Origin: G963708235 sp963708235
Lineage (GTDB): Bacteria; Actinomycetota; Acidimicrobiia; Spongiisociales; UBA5794
Length of the DNA: 64,000 nucleotides
Reading direction: 5' to 3'
NCBI GenBank assembly: GCA_963708235.1
Contig: OY970200.1
Location: 1,116,001-1,180,000 of the forward strand
Part shown: one piece after another, positions 51,673 to 60,800 of the stretch
How the letters are laid out: every line of letters starts with the position of its first letter
Position numbering within the stretch: the first letter of the stretch is position 1
Position numbers and translations under genes: made by a program
Notes under the pieces: model-generated
The model's input: only the letters and a program-made list of their open reading frames with translations
Database searches by the model: none
What the model was told of the DNA's origin: nothing

Positions 51673-52038
51673 TCGGCGCCTGCAGCAAGAACCCACATTC
51701 ACGAACTGGCACAAAGACGACAGAAGTCGGACGGATCCGAGTTCGGCAGGTTGCGGGTGGATGACGACGCCATGCCGGCGGCGTCGGGGGCGGCCCCGGC
51801 CGGGTGGCTGCGATGGCCCCTGGCGATGAGCGACCCACCGTGGGTCGGCACCCTCCGAAGTCTTGGGTGAACTCGAGCGCACCCTGACTTGCCGATGCCA
51901 GTCGTGGGAGTTCGACGCTGTTCCCGGAGTCGCCGGAGTCGCCGGAGTCGCCGGAGTCGGCGCAGCGGCTCAGCGCACGGGTGCGTAGAGTTCTTGGCGA
52001 AAGGCCTCGAACAGGCCTCGACATCAGGGGTACCGGGG
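51673..52038. other. Intergenic region with 9-bp tandem repeats
   Basis: This 366-nt gap has no convincing gene on either strand. It holds four perfect copies of CCGGAGTCG (51924-51959) and a TAGAGT -10-like hexamer at 51990-51995. Open frames through it are low-complexity (SRR or DSG repeats) and have no ribosome site. It separates the repair operon from a small membrane-protein gene. Confidence 0.7.
51924..51959. repeat. Four perfect 9-bp tandem repeats
   Basis: CCGGAGTCG is repeated four times without mismatch in the non-coding stretch after sbcC. Confidence 0.95.
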
Positions 52039-52257
52039 ATGGGGAATCACACCAAGGCAATCGGTGCGTTTCTCGGCACTGCGATCGGTTCCGGAGTCGT
52101 TGTGGGGGCGATGTGGCTTGTCTTCAGTGAACCGAGCGGGCAGTTCGGAGTCGAGCAATTGTGGGGAATGAGTGTGCAGACGTGGGCGATGGTCGGCGGC
52201 GTGGCATGCTTGATCCTCAGCTTCATGGTTGGCGTGGCCGTGGACGACGAGTCGTAG
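52039..52257 (+). CDS. Small two-segment membrane protein (72 aa)
   Basis: I do not recognise this protein. It has two membrane segments (about residues 8-28, AFLGTAIGSGVVVGAMWLVF, and 48-66, AMVGGVACLILSFMVGVAV) and a short acidic C-terminus, VDDES. ATG 52039 is chosen because the frame upstream of it encodes only the 9-bp repeat array. The ribosome site is weak (GGGG). It stands alone between the repair operon and the M14 gene, with no coupling visible. Confidence 0.6.
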   Translation: MGNHTKAIGAFLGTAIGSGVVVGAMWLVFSEPSGQFGVEQLWGMSVQTWAMVGGVACLILSFMVGVAVDDES

Positions 52258-52388
52258 GCGACGAGCTGAGAAGCGGGCATCTGCGAGCGTTGCCGGGACC
52301 GCCGTCGGGGAGCTGTTCTGCGTGAATCAGGTCGCTCATCCCGGATACGGCATCTGCCAAGGAGCCCCACACGAACCCGGCACCTTGA

Positions 52389-52418
52389 TTGAAACCGCAG
52401 GGAGGTGCGGGCTACGGT
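52389..52418 (+). promoter_or_regulatory. TTGAAA-N18-TACGGT promoter of the M14 gene
   Basis: TTGAAA (52389-52394) and TACGGT (52413-52418) are separated by 18 nt. The leader to ATG 52452 is about 25 nt, with TTGGAGG (52441-52447) as ribosome-binding site. The 194 nt before 52452 contain nothing else recognisable. Confidence 0.6.
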
Positions 52419-52451
52419 CTCTGTGATCCCCCCGAGTGCCTTGGAGGCCCG

Positions 52452-55046
52452 ATGACGTTCGACCTTGCCTGGGTGTCCAGGCGCGCCGCAGTTCCGGTGA
52501 TGGCAGCGGTGCTGCTGGCATCGCTGCTCACCGTACCGCCGCTGACCAGCTCTGCCGAGGCGGTTGATACCGTGGCGCTCGCACCTCCATGGTGTGGCAC
52601 TCCGGAGCCCGACGCCGCCGCCAACCTGCCCGACGGCTCCGAGCCGGGCCATCCCGTCGGCAGCTTCCCTCACATCCCCGCCTACGCCGTCGGCTGCACC
52701 CTCGAGGCGTTGGCCGCCCAGAGCAACGGCCGGATCACGGTCGAGGTGGTCGGGCACTCGACACAGGGACGCCCCATCCACGAGGTGACCATCGACGCTC
52801 TGGAGACGCGGCACCAGCGCCAGGCGTCCCAGGCCTGGTACCGGATCCGCCAGGCCGCCATCTCCGACCCGGAGCGGGGGCGGTCGCTGCTCGCCCAGGC
52901 GGGGGACCGGGTCAAGGTCCCGTCGATCTACCAGGGCGGGTTGCACGGGAACGAGTTCGAGGGCGTCGATGCGATCATGGAGTTGATCAGGCGACTCGGC
53001 ACCACCCCGTACGGGGAGGATGCCCAGGTCGATCGGATTCTCGACCACTCGATCATGTCGTTCATCGTGGACGCAAATCCTGATGGTCGTGTGGCGGGAA
53101 CAAGGGCCAACGCCGCAGGATTCGACCTCAACCGCGACTACCTCAACCAGACCCAACCCGAGGTCGTTGCGTCGACGGCGTGGATGCGGAAGTGGTCGTC
53201 GCCGGTGTTCATCGACCTCCACGGCTATCTGACGCCCTATCTGATGGGTTCGTACACCAAGCCGCACAGCGCATCGATCGACTTCGACATCTTTCTGAGG
53301 TGGAACGAGTCGCGCAACGATGCCGCCCAGGCGGCGCTCGCCGCACACGGATGGGAAATGCAACGCCCCGGTCTCGACCGTTGCCCCAACGGCAGTCGAC
53401 CCGCATCCGGCATCTGCCCCGATGGAACGCCGGCCGGTCCGGCGGTGGCCGAGAGTTGGGACAACGCCGCACCGGTGTTCTCGGCCGACTACGCCAATTA
53501 CGTCGGATTGGACGGCACCACCGCCGAGATGTGCTCGAGCACGGTGCAGTGCGGGGGCCGGGCCGGAGGTCGCGATCAGCACATCGTGGTGATGCTCTCG
53601 GCACTGGAGTTCATCGAGGAGAACCGGGTCGAGATGGTCGCCGACCTTCTCGAACTCAACCGGCGCGGGGTGTACAACGAAGATCGCCCCGAGTGCTGTC
53701 CGGCGCCGTTCGATGTCGACCGCAACTGGATGGTGGAGTTCCCAACGGCCTTCGTGATCCCGCTCGGCGAGGGTCAGCGCAGCGGCGCCGAGGCCAACCG
53801 GGTCGTCGACTGGCTGCTCACCAACGATGTCGAGGTGACGGTGCTGACCGAGGACACCACCTTCGATTCGCAGGTGTTCCGGGCGGGATCGTATGTGGTG
53901 TGGATGACCCAGTCGCGTCGTTCCATGGCGGACACCGCCCTCAGCGTCGGTGCGAACATCTCCGACCGGATCGAGCGGATCTATGCCCCACCGGCGGCGT
54001 GGAGCATCGGCTACCTGTGGGGCGCCGACGTCGTCACCATTCCACGGGACGCCGAGTTCGATGCGGTGACGACCGGTCCGATCACCCGCTCGCAGCGACT
54101 TCCCGGCGGTATCTCCGAGGCCCGGACCGATGCGTATGCGTTGGAGATCGACTCGGCGACCGCGGTGCGTGCCCTGAACGATCTCGTCGACGAGGGAATG
54201 GTCGTCTCCAGGACGAGCGAGCCGTTCGTGGCCGCATCCGGCGAGGAGTTGGCAGCGGGAAGCGTGGTCTTCCCGTTCGACCGGTCGACACGCCAGATCC
54301 TCGACCGGGCCGGCAAGGACCATGGTCTCAGTTTCGAGGCGGTCGATCTCGCCGATCTCCCCGATTTGGACCCGATCGACCGGGTGCCACGGATCGCGGT
54401 CCTGGCGACCGCCGACAACCAGGACCTCTGGTCGTTGCGGAATCTCGGGTTCCCCGCCGACACGGTGTCCACGGCAACGATCAACTCGGCGACCGAAGAT
54501 CCGCTGCTCGACTACGACGTCGTCTTCAATACCGGGGGCTACCCGTCGACGGCCAACGCCACGGCACGGGCCCGACTCCAGGCGTTCTTCGCCCGCGGTG
54601 GCGGCTACATCGGTGGTGGGGCCAACGGGGCGGCGTTCCTGACCACTGGGGCTCAGGTGACGGGGTTGTCGACGGCGAACCGCAGCGGCAACGGCCGCAG
54701 CGGAATCGTTCACTGGGACAACGAAGGTGAGACCGAAAGCCCGATCACCGGGGTGTTCCCGAGCCGGGACACCGTGATCGTCGATCCGCCGACGTGGTTC
54801 ACCTCGATCCCGGCGACGATGACGGTCGATGGGCGACTCCCACAGACCGACATCCTGGCCTCCGGGCTGTGGCTGACCGACGACACCCAGTCGGCGAGCG
54901 CCGCCGGGGCGGCAATCGTCGCCCACGGGACCAACGCCACCGGGTCGGCACGCCTGGTGGTGTTCGCCAACAATCCGCTGTACCGGGCGATGCCGGAACG
55001 GATCTGGCCGGCGGTTGCCCAGGCGGCCTACTGGTCCGCCGGCTGA
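52452..55046 (+). CDS. Secreted M14-family zinc carboxypeptidase-like protein
   Basis: The 864-residue protein has a signal peptide ending at about SSAEA-VD. The peptidase domain shows the M14 zinc motif LHGNEFEG (His165, Glu168), DANPDGR, LNRDY and DLHGY with the third ligand His257; a Glu in TTAEMC (near residue 359) may be catalytic. The C-terminal ~450 residues contain strand-rich parts and YDVVFNTGGYP...FFARGGGYIGGGANGAAF, which resembles a glutamine-amidotransferase-like fold. Total length is more than twice a minimal M14 domain. It may act on peptidoglycan or exogenous peptides; the substrate is unknown. Cysteines near the N-terminus probably form disulfides. Confidence 0.85.
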   Translation: MTFDLAWVSRRAAVPVMAAVLLASLLTVPPLTSSAEAVDTVALAPPWCGTPEPDAAANLPDGSEPGHPVGSFPHIPAYAVGCTLEALAAQSNGRITVEVVGHSTQGRPIHEVTIDALETRHQRQASQAWYRIRQAAISDPERGRSLLAQAGDRVKVPSIYQGGLHGNEFEGVDAIMELIRRLGTTPYGEDAQVDRILDHSIMSFIVDANPDGRVAGTRANAAGFDLNRDYLNQTQPEVVASTAWMRKWSSPVFIDLHGYLTPYLMGSYTKPHSASIDFDIFLRWNESRNDAAQAALAAHGWEMQRPGLDRCPNGSRPASGICPDGTPAGPAVAESWDNAAPVFSADYANYVGLDGTTAEMCSSTVQCGGRAGGRDQHIVVMLSALEFIEENRVEMVADLLELNRRGVYNEDRPECCPAPFDVDRNWMVEFPTAFVIPLGEGQRSGAEANRVVDWLLTNDVEVTVLTEDTTFDSQVFRAGSYVVWMTQSRRSMADTALSVGANISDRIERIYAPPAAWSIGYLWGADVVTIPRDAEFDAVTTGPITRSQRLPGGISEARTDAYALEIDSATAVRALNDLVDEGMVVSRTSEPFVAASGEELAAGSVVFPFDRSTRQILDRAGKDHGLSFEAVDLADLPDLDPIDRVPRIAVLATADNQDLWSLRNLGFPADTVSTATINSATEDPLLDYDVVFNTGGYPSTANATARARLQAFFARGGGYIGGGANGAAFLTTGAQVTGLSTANRSGNGRSGIVHWDNEGETESPITGVFPSRDTVIVDPPTWFTSIPATMTVDGRLPQTDILASGLWLTDDTQSASAAGAAIVAHGTNATGSARLVVFANNPLYRAMPERIWPAVAQAAYWSAG

Positions 55047-55138
55047 ACCGGACGCCGTACCGGGGGGAGGCGGCGTGGTGCCGTGTCCCCCCCGGTCCGG
55101 ACCGGTCACGGCTCCGGTGGGAACCGTCACCGGATGCG

Positions 55139-55166
55139 TAGTCTGAGCGGTCCGCACCTCAGGAGG
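55139..55166 (+). promoter_or_regulatory. TAGTCT -10 element and AGGAGG ribosome site of the LLM gene
   Basis: TAGTCT (55139-55144) is followed 26 nt later by GTG 55171. AGGAGG (55161-55166) is 4 nt before the start, one of the strongest ribosome-binding sites in the window. Confidence 0.5.
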
Positions 55167-55170
55167 CACC

Positions 55171-56091
55171 GTGGAGTTCGGCGTCGCACTCAGCCAGTTC
55201 ACCGATCGCAGTGACCACCTCACCGCCGATGCGATCCTCGCCGAATCCACCGGGTTGGACTCGGTGTGGCTGGCGGACCACCTGCTCGGTACCGCCGACC
55301 CGGACGGTCCGATACTGGAGGCGTGGACCGCATTGAGTTATGTGGCCGGCGTCACCCGGCGGGTGAGGCTGGGGCACCTGGTCAACGCGGTGTCCTATCG
55401 CAATGTCGGCCTGCTCGCCAAGATGGCGGCGACCCTCGATCTGCTGTCGGACGGACGGCTCGAGCTGGGGGTCGGCGCCGGGTGGTACCAGGCGGAGTAC
55501 CGGGCCTTCGGCTACCGGTTCGGCGACGGCGGAGAACGTCGTCGTACCTTCGAGACCTACGTGGCGGCACTGATTGGTCTGCTGTCGGGAGAGACGGTCG
55601 ACGTCGACGAGGGTGAGGTTCGTCTCGAGGCCGCCCGGGTACGGCCGCTCGGGGTGCAGCGACCGCACCCGCCGATCGTCGTCGGCGCCGGATCCCCGTA
55701 CATGCTCGCCGCCACCGGGAGGCTGGGTGACACCTGGAACTGCCCGGCGCGTCTGCTCAGCACCCTGGAACAGCCCCAGGCGCTGGTGCACGCAGCCGCC
55801 GGGGGACGAAAGGTGCGGACCACGATCCAGGTGCCGGTGGCGGTGGGGCGGACCCGGGCGGAAGCCGACGAGGCGATGGCAGTGGGCAGGACCCACCTGG
55901 CATGGATGGGTGACATCGGGGCCGTCGGGATCACCGGGACCATCGACGAAGCGGTGGAGAAGGTCGCCCGGTACGCCGAGCGTGGCGTCGACGGGATGGT
56001 CTCGGTACTTCCCGGCTCGAGAGGTCGGCCGGGTTTCATCGAGGCCTATGCGGAGGTCGCCGACCGGTATCGGGCCGGACTCAGTCGCTGA
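55171..56091 (+). CDS. LLM-class F420-dependent oxidoreductase
   Basis: The 306-residue TIM-barrel protein matches the luciferase-like family: MEFGVALSQFTDRSDHL, SVWLADHLLG, the cis-peptide LGHLVNAVSYRNVGLLAKMAATLDLLSDGRLELGVGAGW block split over residues ~68-108, and the C-terminal PPIVVGAGSP. In actinobacteria this subfamily uses F420, which fits the fbiD gene at 2360. FMN-dependent relatives cannot be excluded. It is convergent with the DUF368 gene, with 11-nt overlap of the 3' ends. Confidence 0.88.
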   Translation: MEFGVALSQFTDRSDHLTADAILAESTGLDSVWLADHLLGTADPDGPILEAWTALSYVAGVTRRVRLGHLVNAVSYRNVGLLAKMAATLDLLSDGRLELGVGAGWYQAEYRAFGYRFGDGGERRRTFETYVAALIGLLSGETVDVDEGEVRLEAARVRPLGVQRPHPPIVVGAGSPYMLAATGRLGDTWNCPARLLSTLEQPQALVHAAAGGRKVRTTIQVPVAVGRTRAEADEAMAVGRTHLAWMGDIGAVGITGTIDEAVEKVARYAERGVDGMVSVLPGSRGRPGFIEAYAEVADRYRAGLSR

Positions 56092-57037
56092 CCTCGGGTT
56101 CGCCGGTGGGCACCGCCGCCTCGGCGTCATCCATGGCCACCGGCTCCGGTTCGGGGGCGAGCCGTTGCGAGGCGAGGTCGATGAGGACCACCAGCCCGAA
56201 GCCGAGCGCGGCGAGCAGCACCACGGTGAACACCGGCGCCTCCGGCGCACCGAGCGCCGTCGAGTTGACGCCGTCGGGCCATGGCCACAGCACCCGGATC
56301 GAACCGACCATCAGCCCGATCAGTGCGGCCATTACGGTGTCGTGGTAGCGGCGCAACGCCCAGTGCAGGATCTGGGAGAACACCGCCAGCCCGACGATGG
56401 CCCCGGCAACGAACACCACGATGGTGCCCACCGACCGCGAGGTGACGGCGGCGAGCACGGGTCCGTACATCCCCATCACCACCAGGAGGAAGGAGCCGCT
56501 GATCCCGGGCAGGATCATGGCGCAGATGGCGATGGATCCGGCGAGGAAGAAGGCCAGCAACGAGGGGTCGGCTGCCTGCGCCACCGTCTCCTCACTGGTG
56601 CCTTCGCTGAGCCCGAGCATGACAAAGGTGATGATGGCGGTGGCGGCCAGCACGGCGATCCGTCGCAGGTCGACGTCGATGAGGCGCCATGCCACCACGG
56701 CCGAACCGGCAACGAGTCCGGTGAAGGCGCCGGCGAGCTGCACCGGTCGTTCGGCGAGCTGGACCTCGAGGAAGTGGGCCAGAGTGGCGACGGCGAGAAG
56801 GATTCCGGTGAGCAGCGGGATCAGGAGCTTCCAGTCGACCCGCTTCAGCCAGGTGACGGCGGCGGGGCGGTCCATCCGGACCAGTGATCCCAATGCCAGG
56901 CTTCCGTTGCGGATCGACGTGACCAGGCGCTCATAGATCCTCAGGACGAGCGCAATGGTGCCCCCGGAGACACCGGGCACGACATCGGCGGCGCCCATGA
57001 GGAAGCCACGCATCACATTCCAGGGAAGCTCACGCAT
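56081..57037 (-). CDS. DUF368 (PopT-type) polyprenyl-phosphate transporter
   Basis: The 318-residue protein has about nine to ten membrane segments and the DUF368 signature ADVVPGVSGGTIALVLRIYERL near the N-terminus, repeated in degenerate form as ICAMILPGISGSFLLVVMGMYG after the midpoint. DUF368 members are reported to recycle undecaprenyl phosphate across the membrane, supporting cell-wall synthesis. The C-terminus is a charged cytoplasmic tail. It is divergent from dtd across 71 nt. Confidence 0.9.
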   Translation of the reverse strand: MRELPWNVMRGFLMGAADVVPGVSGGTIALVLRIYERLVTSIRNGSLALGSLVRMDRPAAVTWLKRVDWKLLIPLLTGILLAVATLAHFLEVQLAERPVQLAGAFTGLVAGSAVVAWRLIDVDLRRIAVLAATAIITFVMLGLSEGTSEETVAQAADPSLLAFFLAGSIAICAMILPGISGSFLLVVMGMYGPVLAAVTSRSVGTIVVFVAGAIVGLAVFSQILHWALRRYHDTVMAALIGLMVGSIRVLWPWPDGVNSTALGAPEAPVFTVVLLAALGFGLVVLIDLASQRLAPEPEPVAMDDAEAAVPTGEPEVSD

Positions 57038-57108
57038 CGACGCGTACTGTACCCCTACCCCGGTCCGTCAACATCGACGGGGCGGGAGCGACAAGAGAGC
57101 GGGGCGAG

Positions 57109-57564
57109 ATGCGAGCAGTCGTGCAGCGGGTCGGAGCGGCGTCGGTGACCGTCGAACGCGAGATGGTGGGGCGGATAGGTGTCGGGCTCCTGGTGCTGGT
57201 CGGCGTCGCCCGCGAGGACGCCGAGGCCGAGGTGGTGGTGCTGGTGGACAAGCTGCTCGGGTTGCGCATCTTTCCCGACGACGCGGGTCGGATGAACCGT
57301 TCGGTGGTCGACGTCGACGGCGGTGTGCTGGTGGTCAGCCAGTTCACCCTGCTCGGCGACGTCCGTCGCGGACGGCGACCGTCGTTCACCGCGGCGGCGC
57401 ATCCGGACCATGCCGAGCCGCTGGTGGCGATGATCGCCGAGCAGATCGCACGCCGCGACGTCGAGGTCGCCACCGGGATGTTCGGGGCGATGATGGATGT
57501 CGAACTGCTCAACTCGGGACCGGTGACGCTGGTGATCGACGTCACCGGAGGGTCGGTGCAGTGA
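57109..57564 (+). CDS. dtd: D-aminoacyl-tRNA deacylase
   Basis: The 151-residue protein hydrolyses D-aminoacyl-tRNA. The start MRAVVQRVGAASVTV, the catalytic-loop motif VSQFTLLGD (SQxTL) and the cross-dimer Gly-cisPro motif NSGPVTL near the C-terminus are all present. The length is normal. The 3' end (from about 57505) has a degenerate copy about 270 nt downstream, described under the duplication at 57641. GCGGGGCGAG before the ATG is a modest ribosome site. Confidence 0.96.
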   Translation: MRAVVQRVGAASVTVEREMVGRIGVGLLVLVGVAREDAEAEVVVLVDKLLGLRIFPDDAGRMNRSVVDVDGGVLVVSQFTLLGDVRRGRRPSFTAAAHPDHAEPLVAMIAEQIARRDVEVATGMFGAMMDVELLNSGPVTLVIDVTGGSVQ

Positions 57565-57640
57565 CCGGCCTGGGTGACCGGCCTGGGTGACCGATGCCGC
57601 AAACAGGTGTCTCCACCCCGGTCTGGTCGGGGTCACCGGT

Positions 57641-57827
57641 GTGTTCGTCGCCCACAACTCGGTCCCCGCCGGGCAGAACCGGGCGAGGTCTCACGATGTC
57701 ACCGCTCGGAGGCGAGCGGCGGGAAGCCGCCCGGTGCGACGGCGGTGGTGAGCGGGGCGGTCAAGTCTCAGGGGTGATTCAGCGGCTCGGCCCGGTGACG
57801 CTGGTGGTCGAGGTCAGCGGGAGGTAG
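57641..57827. pseudogene. Decayed tandem duplication of the dtd/adnB junction
   Basis: Positions 57641-57770 read on the minus strand as a broken copy of the AdnB C-terminus: GFPPLASER, a stop, then after a frameshift DLARFCPAGTELWATN, against FPPLPSERCRRCDFARFCPAG in the intact gene. Two Fe-S cysteines are lost. Positions 57775-57827 read on the plus strand as a copy of the dtd 3' end (LGPVTLVVEVSGR and stop, against SGPVTLVIDVTGG). The offset is about 258-272 nt. The intact adnB now ends inside the dtd-like copy, so its last dozen residues are derived from it. A 13-bp repeat (TGACCGGCCTGGG) sits at about 57562-57587. Confidence 0.8.
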
Positions 57828-60800
57828 GCGCCGTGACCGGTGCAGTGGCTGGTGGCGGGCCGGATGCGCCGATCGGTGGCCCGGTCGGGATCGCCGGCTC
57901 GTTGCTCGCCAGCCACTCGGTTCCTGCCGGACAGAACCTGGCGAAGTCGCACCGACGGCAACGCTCCGAGGGAAGCGGCGGGAAGTCTCCTTCCTTGACC
58001 GCAGTGGCGAGCGAGACGATCCGTTCTCTGGCCTGATCCAGCCATTCGGCGTCGGTGTCGATGGCATGTTCGGTCACCGGGTCGGTTCCGAGATAGGCGA
58101 AGGTGACCCGGATCTGGTCCGGGATGCCACCCAGAACGGCCCCCTCTGCAGCGGCGACGGCATAGGTCTGGAGCTGGACCAGCGCCGCCGGATCAGCACC
58201 GGGACGCCCCGACTTGTAGTCCACGATCTCCCAGCTGCCCGGCTCCGGTTCGAAGATGGCGTCGATTCGCCCCCGTACCCGGACGCCTTCGATGGTCAGG
58301 TTGATCGGCGTTTCCTGATGGGAGGGCGTCATCCCGGCGAAACGGGATCCCAGGTACGAACGGTACGGGTCGACACCCTCGCCGGGGGGGCGTTGACCGG
58401 GGACTGGGGAATCGTCGAGTTCGGCGAACGTCGCCACGCCGCGCTGGTGCAGCTCGATCCGGCGATGGACCTCGGTGCCGCGCCGGAGCCAGGGGGAGGG
58501 ACGGCGTGGCAGCCGGTCGACCTCGGCCCAGTGGTACTGCTTGGGGCAACCCGCCAGCGTGACCAGACCGGTCACCGATACCGTTGGGATCTTCGGTTCG
58601 TCCCGTGGCTCGGGGGCCGCCGGGAGTCCTTCGAGTTCGAGCACGAGCTGGCTGCGATACGTTTCGAAGGTGGGGCCTGCATCGGGCTGGCGACCGCTCC
58701 ACTCCGGGTCGTCGAGCCGCTGACGGAGGGCGCGCCGCCAGCCCCCGTCGAAGTGGGGGTCGGGTGCCTCGGTCACCACAGGCTGCTGGACGGGAGGCTC
58801 ACCCGGTTCCTCCACCCACGAGACGATGGCAACGTCCCTGGCTGGGTTCCCGTCGCCGTTTCCTGGGACCATCGATCGGTCCTTGAGGAGATCGAGCAGC
58901 AGCCCCGGTTGCCGCGGTCGCTTGCCCCCGGTCCAGATCGCCCCGGTGAGGGTGAGGCGGTGGCGAGCCCGGGTGACGGCCACATAGGCGGTTCGCAGCT
59001 CCTGGGCGTGGTGGCGGGAGCGCAGCATCTCGACCCGTTCGGCGTCGGGAGTATCGGCGGCGGGCCAGTCCCCGGCGTCGAGCCGCAGTTCGTATGGGAG
59101 CCAGCGTGCGGCGCGCACCGGGTCGTCGAATCCTTGACTGGTCGAGGGGAAGGCGTTGTGGGACACCGCAGGAATGAAGACCGTGTCCCACTCCAGACCC
59201 TTTGCCCGGTGGACGGTGAGCAGTGACACGGCGTCCTCGCCGCTGATCCGTGCGGTGTCGAGTTCGTCGGGTGCCCGTTCGTCCTGGAGCAGGTCGAGGT
59301 ACCCGAGGAACCCGTCGAGCGAGGGACGACCGGTGAGCGGGCTCCACGATTCGGCCAGGTCGATGAAGCGGTACAGGTTGAGTCGCGCCGACAGCCCGTG
59401 GGCGGCAGGCATCGCCTCGATCTCCGCCCAGCCGTCGAGCCGGTCGATGATGCGTCGAACCAACTCGACCAGGGTGACGCCCTGGGCCTCGGTGAGCAGT
59501 CCCCGGTACAGGGTGCGGAACTCGTCGAGGCGGATCAGCGGCTCGATATGGTCGGGATCCCCGGCTGTCTGCGGATGAGCATCGGGGTATGCGAGTTCCG
59601 GGAGCCGGTCGATGGCTTCGAGTAGCGGGTAGGAGAGGATGTCGTCCTCGTCCGGTTCGGGGGTCTGATCCTGGGTGTGGGACCGGTTCCACTGACGAGC
59701 CTGGGCGGCGAGCGGAGCGAGGTCACCCATGCCGAGGCGGTACCGGCTGCCCAACAGGATCCGGGCGACGGCCACCGAGTCTTCGGGCCGGTCCAGGATC
59801 CGCAACCACGCATGGACGTCGGCGACCTCGGGGACGGTGAGGAGACCACCAAGTGACGCCACCTCGAGCGGGACGTCTTCGTTGTGCAGTGCATCGCGGA
59901 TCACCGCCATCTGCTGGTTCTTGCGGAACAGTACGGCGATGTCGCGCCAGGCGATGCCCTCCTCGTCGTGGAGACGCCTGATCTCCCCGGCGACCCACCC
60001 GGCCTCCTCTTCGGCGGTGCGAAACCAACCGGCGGCCACGGTGGCGTCGACCGGTTGGGCCGGGCGCAACGGATCGAACGGGGGTGCGCCGTGGAGCGTG
60101 GTGCGGATGGCATTGGCCAGCCCCAGAATCGATGGACCGGACCGGCGGTTCCTGGTCAGCGGCAACGTCGGGGCAGGCTCGCCGTTGGCGCAAGGGAAAT
60201 GTTCGGAGAACGACTGGAAGTTGCTCAGCGAGGCCCCTCGCCACTCGTAGATGGTCTGGTCGGCATCGCCGACGGCGGTGATCGGGAACCCTCCGCCGAA
60301 GATGGCCCGGAGCAACTCCCGCTGACCGGGGTCGGTGTCCTGGTACTCGTCGAGAACGACGATCCGGTAGCGGTCCCGGATACGGGCGGCGACGGCGGGG
60401 TGGGCGGTCACCAGTCGATGGGCGAGCAGGATCAGGTCGCCGTAGTCCACCACGCCGAGACGCCGCTTGGCGTCTGCGTAGGCGCGGAGCATCCCGGCGA
60501 GCTCGATGCGGGAAGGCCACGGTCCCTCCGGATCGGCCGGGTTCGGCGCTGCCGCCACCAGATCGTCCGGCCCCCGGAGGTTGCCGGCCAGTTGGGCCCC
60601 CAGCCCGGCTGCCTCGTCGATCCTCCCGGCGAGGTAGGTGAGGTCGAGATGGTCGTATGGACCGTCCCCGATGGACTCGTGGAGGAGCTGGCGGACGTAG
60701 CCGGGGCCGATCACCGGACTCTGCCGCTCCATACCCACCACGGCGCCCATCTCGTCGAGGATCCGGTAGGCGAAGCCGTGATAGGTGGTGACCTCCACCT

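Noticed and set aside
52047..55250. Open frame of 1067 codons on the minus strand
   Set aside because: It is the antisense of the M14 gene, whose signal peptide, HGNEFEG and DLHGY motifs are unmistakable. The antisense protein is Arg/Gly/His-rich with no domain.
57594..57827. Plus-strand frame of 77 codons after dtd as a real gene
   Set aside because: Its 3' end is a copy of the dtd end and its first part is antisense to the AdnB remnant, so it is a product of the duplication.
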